Under the pieces are notes generated by a model. It did no database searches. It had not been told where the DNA came from and was given only the letters and a program-made list of their open reading frames with translations. This document shows, piece after piece, positions 15,579 through 23,433 of a stretch of DNA of 64,000 nucleotides (the first letter of the stretch is position 1; the number at the start of each line of letters is the position of its first letter). The DNA lies in assembly GCF_016583905.1 (NCBI RefSeq), contig NZ_NRRY01000006.1:62001-126000 (forward strand), given 5' to 3'. A program made the translations under genes and the position numbers. The DNA is from Lamprobacter modestohalophilus. Its GTDB lineage: Bacteria; Pseudomonadota; Gammaproteobacteria; Chromatiales; Chromatiaceae.

Positions 15579-17141
15579 TCAGCGGCGGTAATGCCCCCCC
15601 CTCTGTGGGGGGCGCAGGGAACATGCGGCTGCCTCCTGGACCCGTTGACGCGGGGCGGGAGGTGCGGATGCCGCGGAGCAGGGTGACGTCTTGCGGGGCG
15701 TGGGGACGTATTGCGCAACGTTGTCGAGGCGCGGCGGGGCTGCCTGGGGGTTGCTACCGTCTGCCGCAACTTGGAGACCATGCTTGTCCATGAGACGGTA
15801 GAGCGTCGCCCGTGAAATTCCGAGCCGCTTGGCGGCCAGCGAGATCGTGCCGCTGCTTTGGCTTAGGCTACGCTTTAAGGCGCCAATCTCAGCTTGAGCG
15901 CGAATCTGCTCTAGCGAGTATCCACCTGCTTCCTGCATCAAATGGCCCAGGCCCAGGTCTTCTGGCGTGATCAGCGCGTGCTCCGATACCGCCATGGCGC
16001 CCCGCATACGGTTGATCAGTTCGCGGACATTGCCCGGCCACGCGTGCAGGCGCATGGCCTTGACCGCTTTCGGGCTCAATCCCCGGATACCGCCACGCTT
16101 TTCCTTGGCATGGGCCTCGAAGAAGTATTCAGCCAACAATTCGATGTCTTCGACGCGTTCTCGCAGCGGCGGCATCTCCAGGTGGAGGACGTTGAGCCGG
16201 TAGTAGAGGTCTTCGCGAAAGCGGCCTTCAGCCACTGCTCGCTCGAGATCGATGTGGGTAGCCGCGAGGATGCGAAGATCGAGCGGGATGTCGACATGGC
16301 CACCGACGCGCTGGATACTGTGCTCTTGGAGTACGCGCAACAGGTTGACTTGCAACTGTTGCGGTAGGTCACCGATCTCATCGAGGAACAAGGTGCCTCG
16401 ATTCGCTGATTCGATCTTGCCGATGACACGCTGGTTCGCGCCACTGAAGGCCCCGCGCTCATAGCCGAATAGCTCCGACTGGATCAGACTGGCCGGCAGT
16501 GCTCCGCAGTTAACGGCGACGAAAGGCCCCTCGCTGCGGCGCGAAAGGTGGTGAAGTGCTCGAGCTGTGAGTTCCTTGCCGGTGCCGCTTTCGCCGGCGA
16601 TCATGACCGGGGCGTCAGAGACTGCTAGCCGAGTGATGCGCTGCCGGAGTGCTTTGAGCGCAAGGCTGTTTCCTACCAGCCCCAACGAGGGGTTGTCATT
16701 TTTGGTCGAATGTCGCTGGCGCCGCCGAAGGCTAGCCATTCCGAGGGCATGGCCGAGCGTGATCTGCAATCGGTCAAGATCGATCGGTAGAGTGTGGTAG
16801 TCGTAACAGACTTGGGAGACCTCTTCGCGGACCTCATGCCGACAGAGGCTGTCACTCTTAAGCAGCGCAATCCAGTGCATGTCTGGGGGGCAGTTCCCGG
16901 CGAGTCCCAGCAGCGCTTTGCTAGAAGGGAGCGAATCGAACTCGACCAGACCAAGGCTTAGCCGCCTCGTGTCTGCCAACGTCCGCGCCTCCTCGATACT
17001 GCGGGCAATTAAGGTGTTCCAGCCGTTTGCGTGCAGTGCTTGGTAGACGCCCTGCCCGCCATCTGCAGCCAAGTAGAGTAGATCTCGTTTTTCGAGCGCT
17101 CGCGCGTCAATAGTCATTGACATCTTTCCCCCGATTGTCAC
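15579..17141 (-). CDS. VpsR-like enhancer-binding transcription regulator (AAA+ and Fis domains)
   Basis: The 520-residue protein has an N-terminal pseudo-receiver domain (about residues 18-150) like that of VpsR, a biofilm regulator. Then comes a sigma-54-interaction AAA+ domain with Walker A GESGTGKE, Walker B GTLFLDEIGDLP, and FREDLYYRLNVL, and a Fis-type helix-turn-helix (GTISLAAKRLGISRATLYRL) followed by a 60-residue basic tail. The loop that normally reads GAFTGA and contacts sigma-54 reads GAFSGA here. The Ser is a conservative change, but VpsR itself is known to act without sigma-54, so the mode is open. Its position beside exported matrix-like proteins suggests it controls them, perhaps through the sites at 10486-10565. 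Start ATG 17141; an in-frame ATG at about 17123 is possible. Confidence 0.85.
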   Translation of the reverse strand: MTIGGKMSMTIDARALEKRDLLYLAADGGQGVYQALHANGWNTLIARSIEEARTLADTRRLSLGLVEFDSLPSSKALLGLAGNCPPDMHWIALLKSDSLCRHEVREEVSQVCYDYHTLPIDLDRLQITLGHALGMASLRRRQRHSTKNDNPSLGLVGNSLALKALRQRITRLAVSDAPVMIAGESGTGKELTARALHHLSRRSEGPFVAVNCGALPASLIQSELFGYERGAFSGANQRVIGKIESANRGTLFLDEIGDLPQQLQVNLLRVLQEHSIQRVGGHVDIPLDLRILAATHIDLERAVAEGRFREDLYYRLNVLHLEMPPLRERVEDIELLAEYFFEAHAKEKRGGIRGLSPKAVKAMRLHAWPGNVRELINRMRGAMAVSEHALITPEDLGLGHLMQEAGGYSLEQIRAQAEIGALKRSLSQSSGTISLAAKRLGISRATLYRLMDKHGLQVAADGSNPQAAPPRLDNVAQYVPTPRKTSPCSAASAPPAPRQRVQEAAACSLRPPQRGGHYRR

Positions 17142-17722
17142 GCGATTAGTGTCCCGCGCTGCGCCTTGTAGGCGGTGATTATTCTCGTTAGAAATTCCCC
17201 GCTGCAGCTCTCAATGTTTGTGTTTACCGATGATCTATCTCCAAGTGATCAGTCAAAAGCTTCATGTCTGTCTCCTGCGCATCTCCAGCCGCTCGGCCAA
17301 GTCGCGTGCTGCAGCTTGGTCTCGATTGGTCTTGTTCTGCGTGCATGTCAACAGTCTGTGCTTAACGTATTTCATCGAGCGCAACGGGTGTATCAGGTAA
17401 ATGCTGAGCGAAGCATTCAGCGCCCACACCATTCCGGCTTGCAGCTAATCGGTAATCGGTACTGGTTCAGGCCATCGCAGCTGGCCATGGCTCGGGTAAA
17501 CCCGACGACACTCGACAACGACCATGGCGATGAGATCTTAGCGGCCGACGAGAACGAGCTCTTTCTGTTTGCTTTCAGAGCATTGGGAAGAGCAAAGGAA
17601 GCTCTAGTCCGGTCGAGGTGACCATTGATCGAGAGCGTAGTGGTACGCTTCAACGCGCCAGTGATCGTGGTGGCGAAAGCTGAGTACAGGTGTGGGGCTG
17701 ACGCCTTGCGGACTGTAAGAGG
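17142..17722. other. Intergenic region between the regulator and mrfB
   Basis: These 581 bp hold no gene I can support. One open plus-strand frame (17175-17621) gives a 148-residue product with no ribosome binding site, patchy composition and no recognisable family. Base composition is lower in G+C than the flanking genes on both sides. Confidence 0.55.
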
Positions 17723-19123
17723 TCAGTCTGTAGAAGAGTTGGCTGCAGGTTTTGGTGGCGCGCCAAGAAGCATCTCAAGGCGCCGCTGCAGTCGCGTGCA
17801 ACGATGCACATGCTCGGGCGTCATCGGCAGTTGCCGAGCATAGCTAAGAGCGAGGCTAAGGTTGCCGCAGACGTGCTCCTGGTATTTCGCCAGATCAACC
17901 AGGGCGCTGATCGTGCCTTCGGCGGCGAGCCGTTCCCAGATGCTGACGGCCTCGCTCCAGGCACCGCGTCGCCGCTTCAGTCGCGCGAGCACCAAGGCTG
18001 CTGCGGGCTCAAGATCGCGCGAGGCGGCGTCCAATAATCGCTCTGCCTCTCGCGCTTGACCGTTGCGCTCGAGCTGCCGGGCCAGTGCCGAGAGATCGGC
18101 CCCATAGCTCAGCGGCTCGCGTTGGACCTGGCTCAGCGCTGGCAGCAAGGCCGCTAACGACAGCAGATCGAGCCGGTTGTGGCGCAGCACCGCGCCGAGC
18201 CGCGCCGGGTTGCCCTCGCGCAGCCAGTCCAGCCAGGCGGCAGGTGCTTCGGCGCCGGGCAGGTCATCGGCGCGCTCGAAGCCAAGCAGACGTTGCTCGC
18301 AGCTCGCCAGCCGGCAGTTGGGCCAGCGCGTCGCGAAGGCACGTCGGATTGGATACAGCAGATCGAGATGCGGGATGGACTCCGGCAGACCGGGGAGGCC
18401 GTTCAGGCGCAGCCGGGTCTCGAGCAGTGGGAGGTCAAAAGTCTTGCCGTTGTAGCTGATCAGTGGATTGGCCGCGGCAAGCTCGGGCTGAATCCGCGCC
18501 ATCATGGCTGGCTCAGCATCCAGCTCGAGCAGCAGATACTGGCGCAGCCGGATCTCGCTGCCCTGGATGCGCCCGATGCCGATGACGAAGGCCCAGGTGC
18601 CGGTGCCCCCGGCGAGGCCGCTGGTCTCGGTGTCGATGAAGGTCCATCCGTCCGGTGCTGGGAGCGCCAGGCGGGTGAGGTTGGTCTCTGCCAAGTGGCA
18701 CTCGAGCCCGTGCGCGGGTTGAAAGCGCCCGTGGCGTTGAGTCAAGGGCTGGTGGCGCTCCAGCTGCAGGAGCCCCGGCGCGATGATCTTGGCGCCGAGG
18801 CTTTCGGCCAGTGCCTCTGCCGTTGGCCGTTCGTAGACGCGCTTGGGACCAGTAGTGGAGAGACGGCGGATGCGCTCGGCGAGGCTCAGTGGCCTTGCTT
18901 TGGCGGCGGTCGCGTCAGGCCCAAGCAGTTCGGTTTCAGCAGCTTTATCGACGGGCTGGCCAGGATCGCGGCTGTGTTGATCCTGCGGGTCTCGGTCCGG
19001 CTCTTGGCTTCGGGCGTCAGGCGAGATCTCGGCCAGACCGGATCGCGCCGACGTTTGCGGAGCTAGAGGCTGTGTGCCGGTCCTCGCGCGCAATCGACGC
19101 AAGCGTTCTTGCAGGCTCGACAT
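17723..19123 (-). CDS. mrfB: RNase H-like 3'-5' exonuclease, YprB/MrfB family
   Basis: The middle of this 466-residue protein (about residues 160-330) is a DEDD-type exonuclease: FIDTETSGLAGGTGT with the first acidic pair, SYNGKTFDLPLLETRLR, HLDLLYPIRR, and HNRLDLLSLAALLP as the last motif. The N terminus is a Gln/Asp-rich linker and the C terminus (about 350-460) is TPR-like helical. Bacillus YprB (MrfB) works with the helicase YprA (MrfA) in a UvrABC-independent repair of mitomycin C lesions. Here the YprA-type helicase is encoded just upstream (139 bp), which supports the same pairing. The start codon lies inside an inverted repeat that also holds the ribosome binding site. Confidence 0.85.
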   Translation of the reverse strand: MSSLQERLRRLRARTGTQPLAPQTSARSGLAEISPDARSQEPDRDPQDQHSRDPGQPVDKAAETELLGPDATAAKARPLSLAERIRRLSTTGPKRVYERPTAEALAESLGAKIIAPGLLQLERHQPLTQRHGRFQPAHGLECHLAETNLTRLALPAPDGWTFIDTETSGLAGGTGTWAFVIGIGRIQGSEIRLRQYLLLELDAEPAMMARIQPELAAANPLISYNGKTFDLPLLETRLRLNGLPGLPESIPHLDLLYPIRRAFATRWPNCRLASCEQRLLGFERADDLPGAEAPAAWLDWLREGNPARLGAVLRHNRLDLLSLAALLPALSQVQREPLSYGADLSALARQLERNGQAREAERLLDAASRDLEPAAALVLARLKRRRGAWSEAVSIWERLAAEGTISALVDLAKYQEHVCGNLSLALSYARQLPMTPEHVHRCTRLQRRLEMLLGAPPKPAANSSTD

Positions 19124-19137
19124 TAGGAAATCCTAAT
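19122..19137 (-). promoter_or_regulatory. Hairpin overlapping the ribosome binding site and start of mrfB
   Basis: On the minus strand ATTAGGATTTCCTAATG joins a six-pair stem (ATTAGG/CCTAAT) with a four-base loop. The AGGA is the likely ribosome binding site and the last two bases of the stem are the first two of the start codon, so folding would hide both. Confidence 0.4.
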
Positions 19138-19262
19138 CGATCACCATAGTTGCTGGCTGACAGAGATGGGGGCGCTGGTGAATCGGTTGTGGCCAGTCCA
19201 TGTGGCGCATCGGACGCTGCCCCGTAAACGACTCGGCCGGTTTCGGTTGGTCTCAGGCATGA

Positions 19263-22088
19263 TTACGCAACGCCCCCGTTGAGCAACACTAGCACGCTGA
19301 GAGCGGCCTGCTTCGGGGTCAATGTGCGGTTCTCATCGCCAGCCAAGATCGGCCCGACGCAGGCCGGGCAGCCGGCGCGGCAGGCGCAGCCGCGCACCAA
19401 GCCGAGCGCATCCTGTACCAGCACCGCGGCATCATCGAACAACGGCGCCGACAGCCCGACACCGCCGGGGAAGTTGTCGTAGAGAAACAGCGTTGGCTCG
19501 AAGCGATCGCCGGGCGGCTGCTCCAGCGGTTCGTTGCTCGGTCCACGCAATTGCCCGCGACCGTCACTACCGAGCACCGCGGACCAGCTGCCCTGGCTGT
19601 CGCCGACCGCGCGCCCGAGATCCCTGACTTCGGCCATCGCCCGCAGGGCGGCGACATGGTGCAGTGCATAAGCGGCGCCGAGGAAGCCCTCGATCGCATG
19701 CTCGCGCGCCGGCAACGCCTGCTCGAGTGCCATGGGCTCGGCCTGCCACCAGACCGCAGTGGTGTGCATCTCTTGGTCGGGCAGATCGATGTGGCCGTAG
19801 CCGATATTGTCGTGGCTGTAATAGCGGATCTTCTTGTAGCCGGGATAGCGCCGGACGATGTGCACCTCGCCGTGCGAGGCTGCTGCGAAAGGGCATTCAG
19901 CGGCCGTACTGGTGAACGCTGACGGAGAAATCGACGCGAAGTCCTGTGAAACCTTTGGTGTCGCAGTCGCAGGTTGCGCCGGCATCTCGGGCAGGGGCGT
20001 GGCGCCTGATGCGGCAGGCTCGGCGGATGCGGCGCTTGCTACCGAGGCGGCTGTGGTCGCAGCGGTTGCGGCCCAGTCCGTTGTGCCCGCAGTGGTCGGC
20101 GTTGCGGCTGTCGGCCGACCGAGTGCGCGGCTGTCGAACCGATCAAGGATCTTCAACCGCGTGTAATCGATCGCATCGGTGTAGTAGTCGGCGCGGGTCT
20201 GGCGCACGAAGGCCTTGCGCCCGGTCCAGTCGAGCCGCTCGACCTGATAGGGCTGCGACTGCACCATGTAGATCGCACCCTCGTAGACGGTGCCCGGCGC
20301 GCTGCTGTAATCGACCTCGGCGATGATGGTCTGCTTGCCGTCGCTGATGTCGATGACGACGAAGTTGCCCTCCGCCACCGAGCGCAGGGAAACGGCATTG
20401 GCCGGGTAGCTGTCGGCGATCCAATACCAGCGCCCGCCATTGGGGCCGGCTTGACGCTGCAGCACACCCTCGTCACGCAGGTAGCTGAGCATCTCGCCGA
20501 GATCCTCATCGCAGCCGGGACCGCCGAACTGATCGCCATCTTGGAACGGCAGCTCGAAGGCGGCGCAGCGCACATGGTCCATCAGGATCAGCAGCTGATT
20601 GGGATGGATGCGCGCATGCTCGGGCGAGGCGCCAAGGAAGAACTCCGGGTGCTGCACCATGTACTGATCCAGCGGATCGCTGGTCGCCACCAGCACGCCG
20701 AGGCAAGGGCGATTGCGCCGGCCGGCCCGCCCCAGGCGCTGCCAGGTGGCGGCGATGGTGCCTGGGTAGCCGTTCAGCACAGCGACATCGAGCGCGCCGA
20801 TATCGACCCCGAGCTCCAGCGCCGAGGTGCTGACCACGGTGTCGACGCGTCCGGCGCGTAGCGCCTGCTCGGCCGCGCGTCGCTCGCTCGGCAGATAGCC
20901 GCCGCGATAGGCGAGCACCCGCGGTGGGCGTCGCGGGTCGCGATCGAAGACGTCCTTCAGGTACTTGGTGATCACCTCGACCATCAGCCGCGAGCGGGCG
21001 AAGACGATGTTCTTCAGTCCGCTCTTGGTCGCCATCCGCGCGATGCGGGTGGTCTGCGAGCGCGCCGAGGCGCGGATGCCGAGGTCCGGATTGATCACCG
21101 GCGGATTCCAGAGCAGCAGATGGCGCTCGCCTTGCGGGGCGCCGCTGTCGGTGATCGGGACCACCGGCGCGCCGATCAGCCGCTCGGCGAGCTCGGCTGG
21201 ATTAGCGATGGTGGCCGAGGCGAAGATGAACTGTGGCCTGACCCCATAGAACTGGCAGATCCGCTGCAGTCGGCGAAAGACATTGGCGACATGCGAGCCG
21301 AAGACCCCGCGATAGCTGTGCAATTCGTCGACGACGATGAACGCCAGCGACTCGAAGAACTGCGCCCATTTGGTGTGATGTGGCAGGATCGCCTGATGCA
21401 GCATGTCCGGGTTGGAGACGACGATATCGCCGCGGGTACGCACCGCTTTGCGCGCGTCGCCCGGGGTGTCGCCGTCGAAGTTGAAGGCCTTGATGCCGAG
21501 GGTGGTCGCCGCATCGGCTGGCGCAGGGCCCGCGCATGCTGCGCTGGCATGCGCGGTCGTTGCCCGGGAGCCGGCGATCCGGTGTTGGAACACTGGCACT
21601 GCATCCGTCGCGAGGCCAAGGTGGCCTGTGGATGCCTCGCCAGGACAGCGCTCAGCGCCGACCTTCGGGCTGCTAGCTCGATTGAGCTCCATCAGCTCCG
21701 CAACCTGATCCTGCGCCAGCGCCTTGGTCGGGAACAGGTAGAGCGCCTTGGCGCTACGGCTGAGCACCGCATCGAGCACCGGCAGGTTGTAGCAGAGGGT
21801 CTTGCCGGACGCGGTCGGTGTGGCGACCACCAGATGCTCGCCCTGCTGCGCCAGATCCCAGGCCGCGCGCTGATGGCTGTAGAGGCTGGTGAAGCCTCGC
21901 GCCGCCAAGGCCTCGCTTAGCGCTGGATGCATTGATTCCGGGATCGGCGCCTGGCGTGCCGCGGTCGCTGGCATGCGCAGCTCGCCGGTGATGCGGGTGC
22001 TGTACTTGCGATGCAGTCGTGCCAGCAGGCGGTTGACGCGGTCATCGTCCGCGCCTTCATGGGTCCCGTTCATCTCGTCAATGCTCAT
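19263..22088 (-). CDS. mrfA: DEAD/H-box repair helicase with DUF1998 domain, YprA/MrfA family
   Basis: This superfamily-2 helicase has Walker A TPTASGKTLCY, a DELH box (VVDELHSYRGVFG), SATIANP, and helicase-C motifs STSALELGVDIGALD and QRLGRAGRRNRPC. It ends in the DUF1998 region with a four-cysteine cluster GCACRAGCPACVGP, as in MrfA, whose cysteines bind zinc. The ATG at 22088 gives 941 residues and the family start (LLARLHRKYSTRITGELRMP). The frame stays open to an ATG at 22244 that overlaps the HepT stop, so a 993-residue form coupled to the upstream pair is possible. Two oddities: an insertion of about 70 residues of Ala/Gly-rich sequence in the first RecA lobe, and an Ala/Thr-rich insertion before the DUF1998 part, neither typical of the family. 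Confidence 0.88.
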   Translation of the reverse strand: MSIDEMNGTHEGADDDRVNRLLARLHRKYSTRITGELRMPATAARQAPIPESMHPALSEALAARGFTSLYSHQRAAWDLAQQGEHLVVATPTASGKTLCYNLPVLDAVLSRSAKALYLFPTKALAQDQVAELMELNRASSPKVGAERCPGEASTGHLGLATDAVPVFQHRIAGSRATTAHASAACAGPAPADAATTLGIKAFNFDGDTPGDARKAVRTRGDIVVSNPDMLHQAILPHHTKWAQFFESLAFIVVDELHSYRGVFGSHVANVFRRLQRICQFYGVRPQFIFASATIANPAELAERLIGAPVVPITDSGAPQGERHLLLWNPPVINPDLGIRASARSQTTRIARMATKSGLKNIVFARSRLMVEVITKYLKDVFDRDPRRPPRVLAYRGGYLPSERRAAEQALRAGRVDTVVSTSALELGVDIGALDVAVLNGYPGTIAATWQRLGRAGRRNRPCLGVLVATSDPLDQYMVQHPEFFLGASPEHARIHPNQLLILMDHVRCAAFELPFQDGDQFGGPGCDEDLGEMLSYLRDEGVLQRQAGPNGGRWYWIADSYPANAVSLRSVAEGNFVVIDISDGKQTIIAEVDYSSAPGTVYEGAIYMVQSQPYQVERLDWTGRKAFVRQTRADYYTDAIDYTRLKILDRFDSRALGRPTAATPTTAGTTDWAATAATTAASVASAASAEPAASGATPLPEMPAQPATATPKVSQDFASISPSAFTSTAAECPFAAASHGEVHIVRRYPGYKKIRYYSHDNIGYGHIDLPDQEMHTTAVWWQAEPMALEQALPAREHAIEGFLGAAYALHHVAALRAMAEVRDLGRAVGDSQGSWSAVLGSDGRGQLRGPSNEPLEQPPGDRFEPTLFLYDNFPGGVGLSAPLFDDAAVLVQDALGLVRGCACRAGCPACVGPILAGDENRTLTPKQAALSVLVLLNGGVA

Positions 22089-22240
22089 GCACCCTCGGCT
22101 GAATAACGCGGTCTTGGCTGTTGGGCGCTGTTGTTCGTGGCGAGGGATCTTGCCCGGCTGCGCAACACTGTCTTTCCACTGTGCGATCAGTTCGCGACAG
22201 CCGAGTTCCGGGCTCCATCCATCGTGGATCGCCGCCAGGG

Positions 22241-22729
22241 TCAAGGCGTCGGCGCTTCGGACGTCAGAGCCAAGCGCTGCGCGACCAGGTCCAGGATGGC
22301 CTTGAGCCTGTCTGAGGCCTCAAAAGCCATGTTCAGCACACTGGCGTTACGTTCTGGCTCATCTGGGTACTCGGGCGCGAACTGGTTGCGAATGGCGCGC
22401 AGCCGTGGCCACTCCTCGGCCTGCTCCAGATAACCCAGTTGTTCCAGGCGGTTGAGCTTGTCCAGCATGGGCCGGTGCTCGTAAGGCTCTTGTAAATAGC
22501 CCAGCACGGCAGGCAGCAGGCGGCTGCCTATGGCATCCTGCAGCTTGCCAAAACGCAGCACGAATTGATCCAGATCCTGCACGGTCTCCGCATCCAGTGT
22601 TTCCAGGCGCTCGCCCGTCAACGGTCGCCAAGGCGCAAGGACGGTCAGTGCGTAGGTCATGTAACGACGATGCTGTAAGCACTCGCGCCAGGCCTGCTGC
22701 AGGCGCAAACTGGGGATATCGTCTGTCAT
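22241..22729 (-). CDS. hepT: HepT-like HEPN protein with altered catalytic motif
   Basis: The 162-residue helical protein follows a MntA-type nucleotidyltransferase with a 4-bp overlap, the usual layout of HEPN/MNT toxin-antitoxin pairs, where HepT is an RNase toxin. The expected RNxxxH-x-Y motif appears as RNQFAPEYPDEPE: the arginine, asparagine and tyrosine are kept but the catalytic histidine is proline (CCC; one base from CAC). The HEPN RNase should therefore be inactive. Either the module has been disarmed or this is a non-toxic HEPN variant. The stop codon overlaps a possible upstream start of the mrfA helicase. Confidence 0.75.
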   Translation of the reverse strand: MTDDIPSLRLQQAWRECLQHRRYMTYALTVLAPWRPLTGERLETLDAETVQDLDQFVLRFGKLQDAIGSRLLPAVLGYLQEPYEHRPMLDKLNRLEQLGYLEQAEEWPRLRAIRNQFAPEYPDEPERNASVLNMAFEASDRLKAILDLVAQRLALTSEAPTP

Positions 22730-23031
22730 AGGGGGATGCCCGTCTGCTCGGCGATGGTGAAGATCGGTGGGCGCAGTCGCCGGTTAGGATGGTCGATGAG
22801 GACATCGATGCGCTGTTCTCCAAGCGCCTGCTGCAGCTGCATCTGAAAAGCGATCTCCGCGTTCGCGAGCGCGCTGGGCTCGGCGAGCGAGGTGCTAATC
22901 AGCAGGTCGATGTCGCCGCCGCGTTTGCAATCATCGGTCCGTGATCCAAACAGGCGCACGCTCGCGTTGGGGCCAAAGCAGCTCAGTGTTGCGCTTTTGA
23001 TTGTCTGACGTTGGTGGTCGTTCAAGCGCAC
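22726..23031 (-). CDS. mntA: MntA-type minimal nucleotidyltransferase antitoxin
   Basis: The 101-residue protein has the minimal nucleotidyltransferase signature FGSRTDDCKRGGDIDLLI (GS...DxD) followed by a third acidic position in RIDVLIDHP. MntA proteins neutralise HepT toxins by AMP addition to a tyrosine next to the HEPN motif; that tyrosine is kept in the adjacent HepT-like protein (APEYP). ATG (23031) start, overlapping the hepT start by 4 bp. A 16-base perfect palindrome lies about 100 bp upstream. Confident as a nucleotidyltransferase; the antitoxin role is from context. Confidence 0.82.
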   Translation of the reverse strand: MRLNDHQRQTIKSATLSCFGPNASVRLFGSRTDDCKRGGDIDLLISTSLAEPSALANAEIAFQMQLQQALGEQRIDVLIDHPNRRLRPPIFTIAEQTGIPL

Positions 23032-23433
23032 AGCGCATCTCCTCGCGTTCTAGACGCGCATCAACGAGCGAGTCGTCTAGGCCAAGAAATCAGGCCCTGT
23101 GCCCCGGGCCCTGCAACGAGGCCATGAAGTGAACTCATGAGTTCATGCCAGAATCGTGATGTTGACAGCAGGGCTTTGCCCTCGCTCATGAGGACGAGGC
23201 GCTCATGCCTCTGATGTGTGCAGTCGAGCTTATCCTGCCATGTCGCATTGATCCAGCGATGGCTTGGCTGCTCTAACCAGCATGGCGGAGGGCTAGCCAC
23301 CCCGTTAGATGAATCGCAGGAGATTCAGGTTTGCGTGAAGCTCGTGACTGATCCGATCCGATCCGATCCGGGCAGGGTGGTATGGCGCCAGGCAGGTTAC
23401 CCTGAACAGCGCGACTTATCGGAGGTGAAGAGG
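23032..23433. other. Intergenic region between mntA and mnmA
   Basis: These 402 bp separate two divergent genes and hold no supported gene. They contain a 16-base palindrome (23130-23145) and a short tandem array of GATCC (four copies, about 23350-23369) before the mnmA ribosome binding site. Confidence 0.6.
23130..23145. promoter_or_regulatory. Perfect 16-base palindrome, candidate operator
   Basis: TGAACTCATGAGTTCA is fully self-complementary and lies in the divergent gap, 99 bp upstream of the mntA start. About one such palindrome is expected by chance in 64 kb, so only its location argues for a role. Confidence 0.3.

Noticed and set aside
17175-17621. 148-codon plus-strand open frame between the regulator and mrfB
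   Set aside because: No ribosome binding site, uneven composition and no recognisable motif.
22089-22244. N-terminal extension of MrfA from the ATG at 22244
   Set aside because: The 52 extra residues have no family counterpart; the ATG at 22088 fits better. The long form is mentioned only because of the overlap with hepT.
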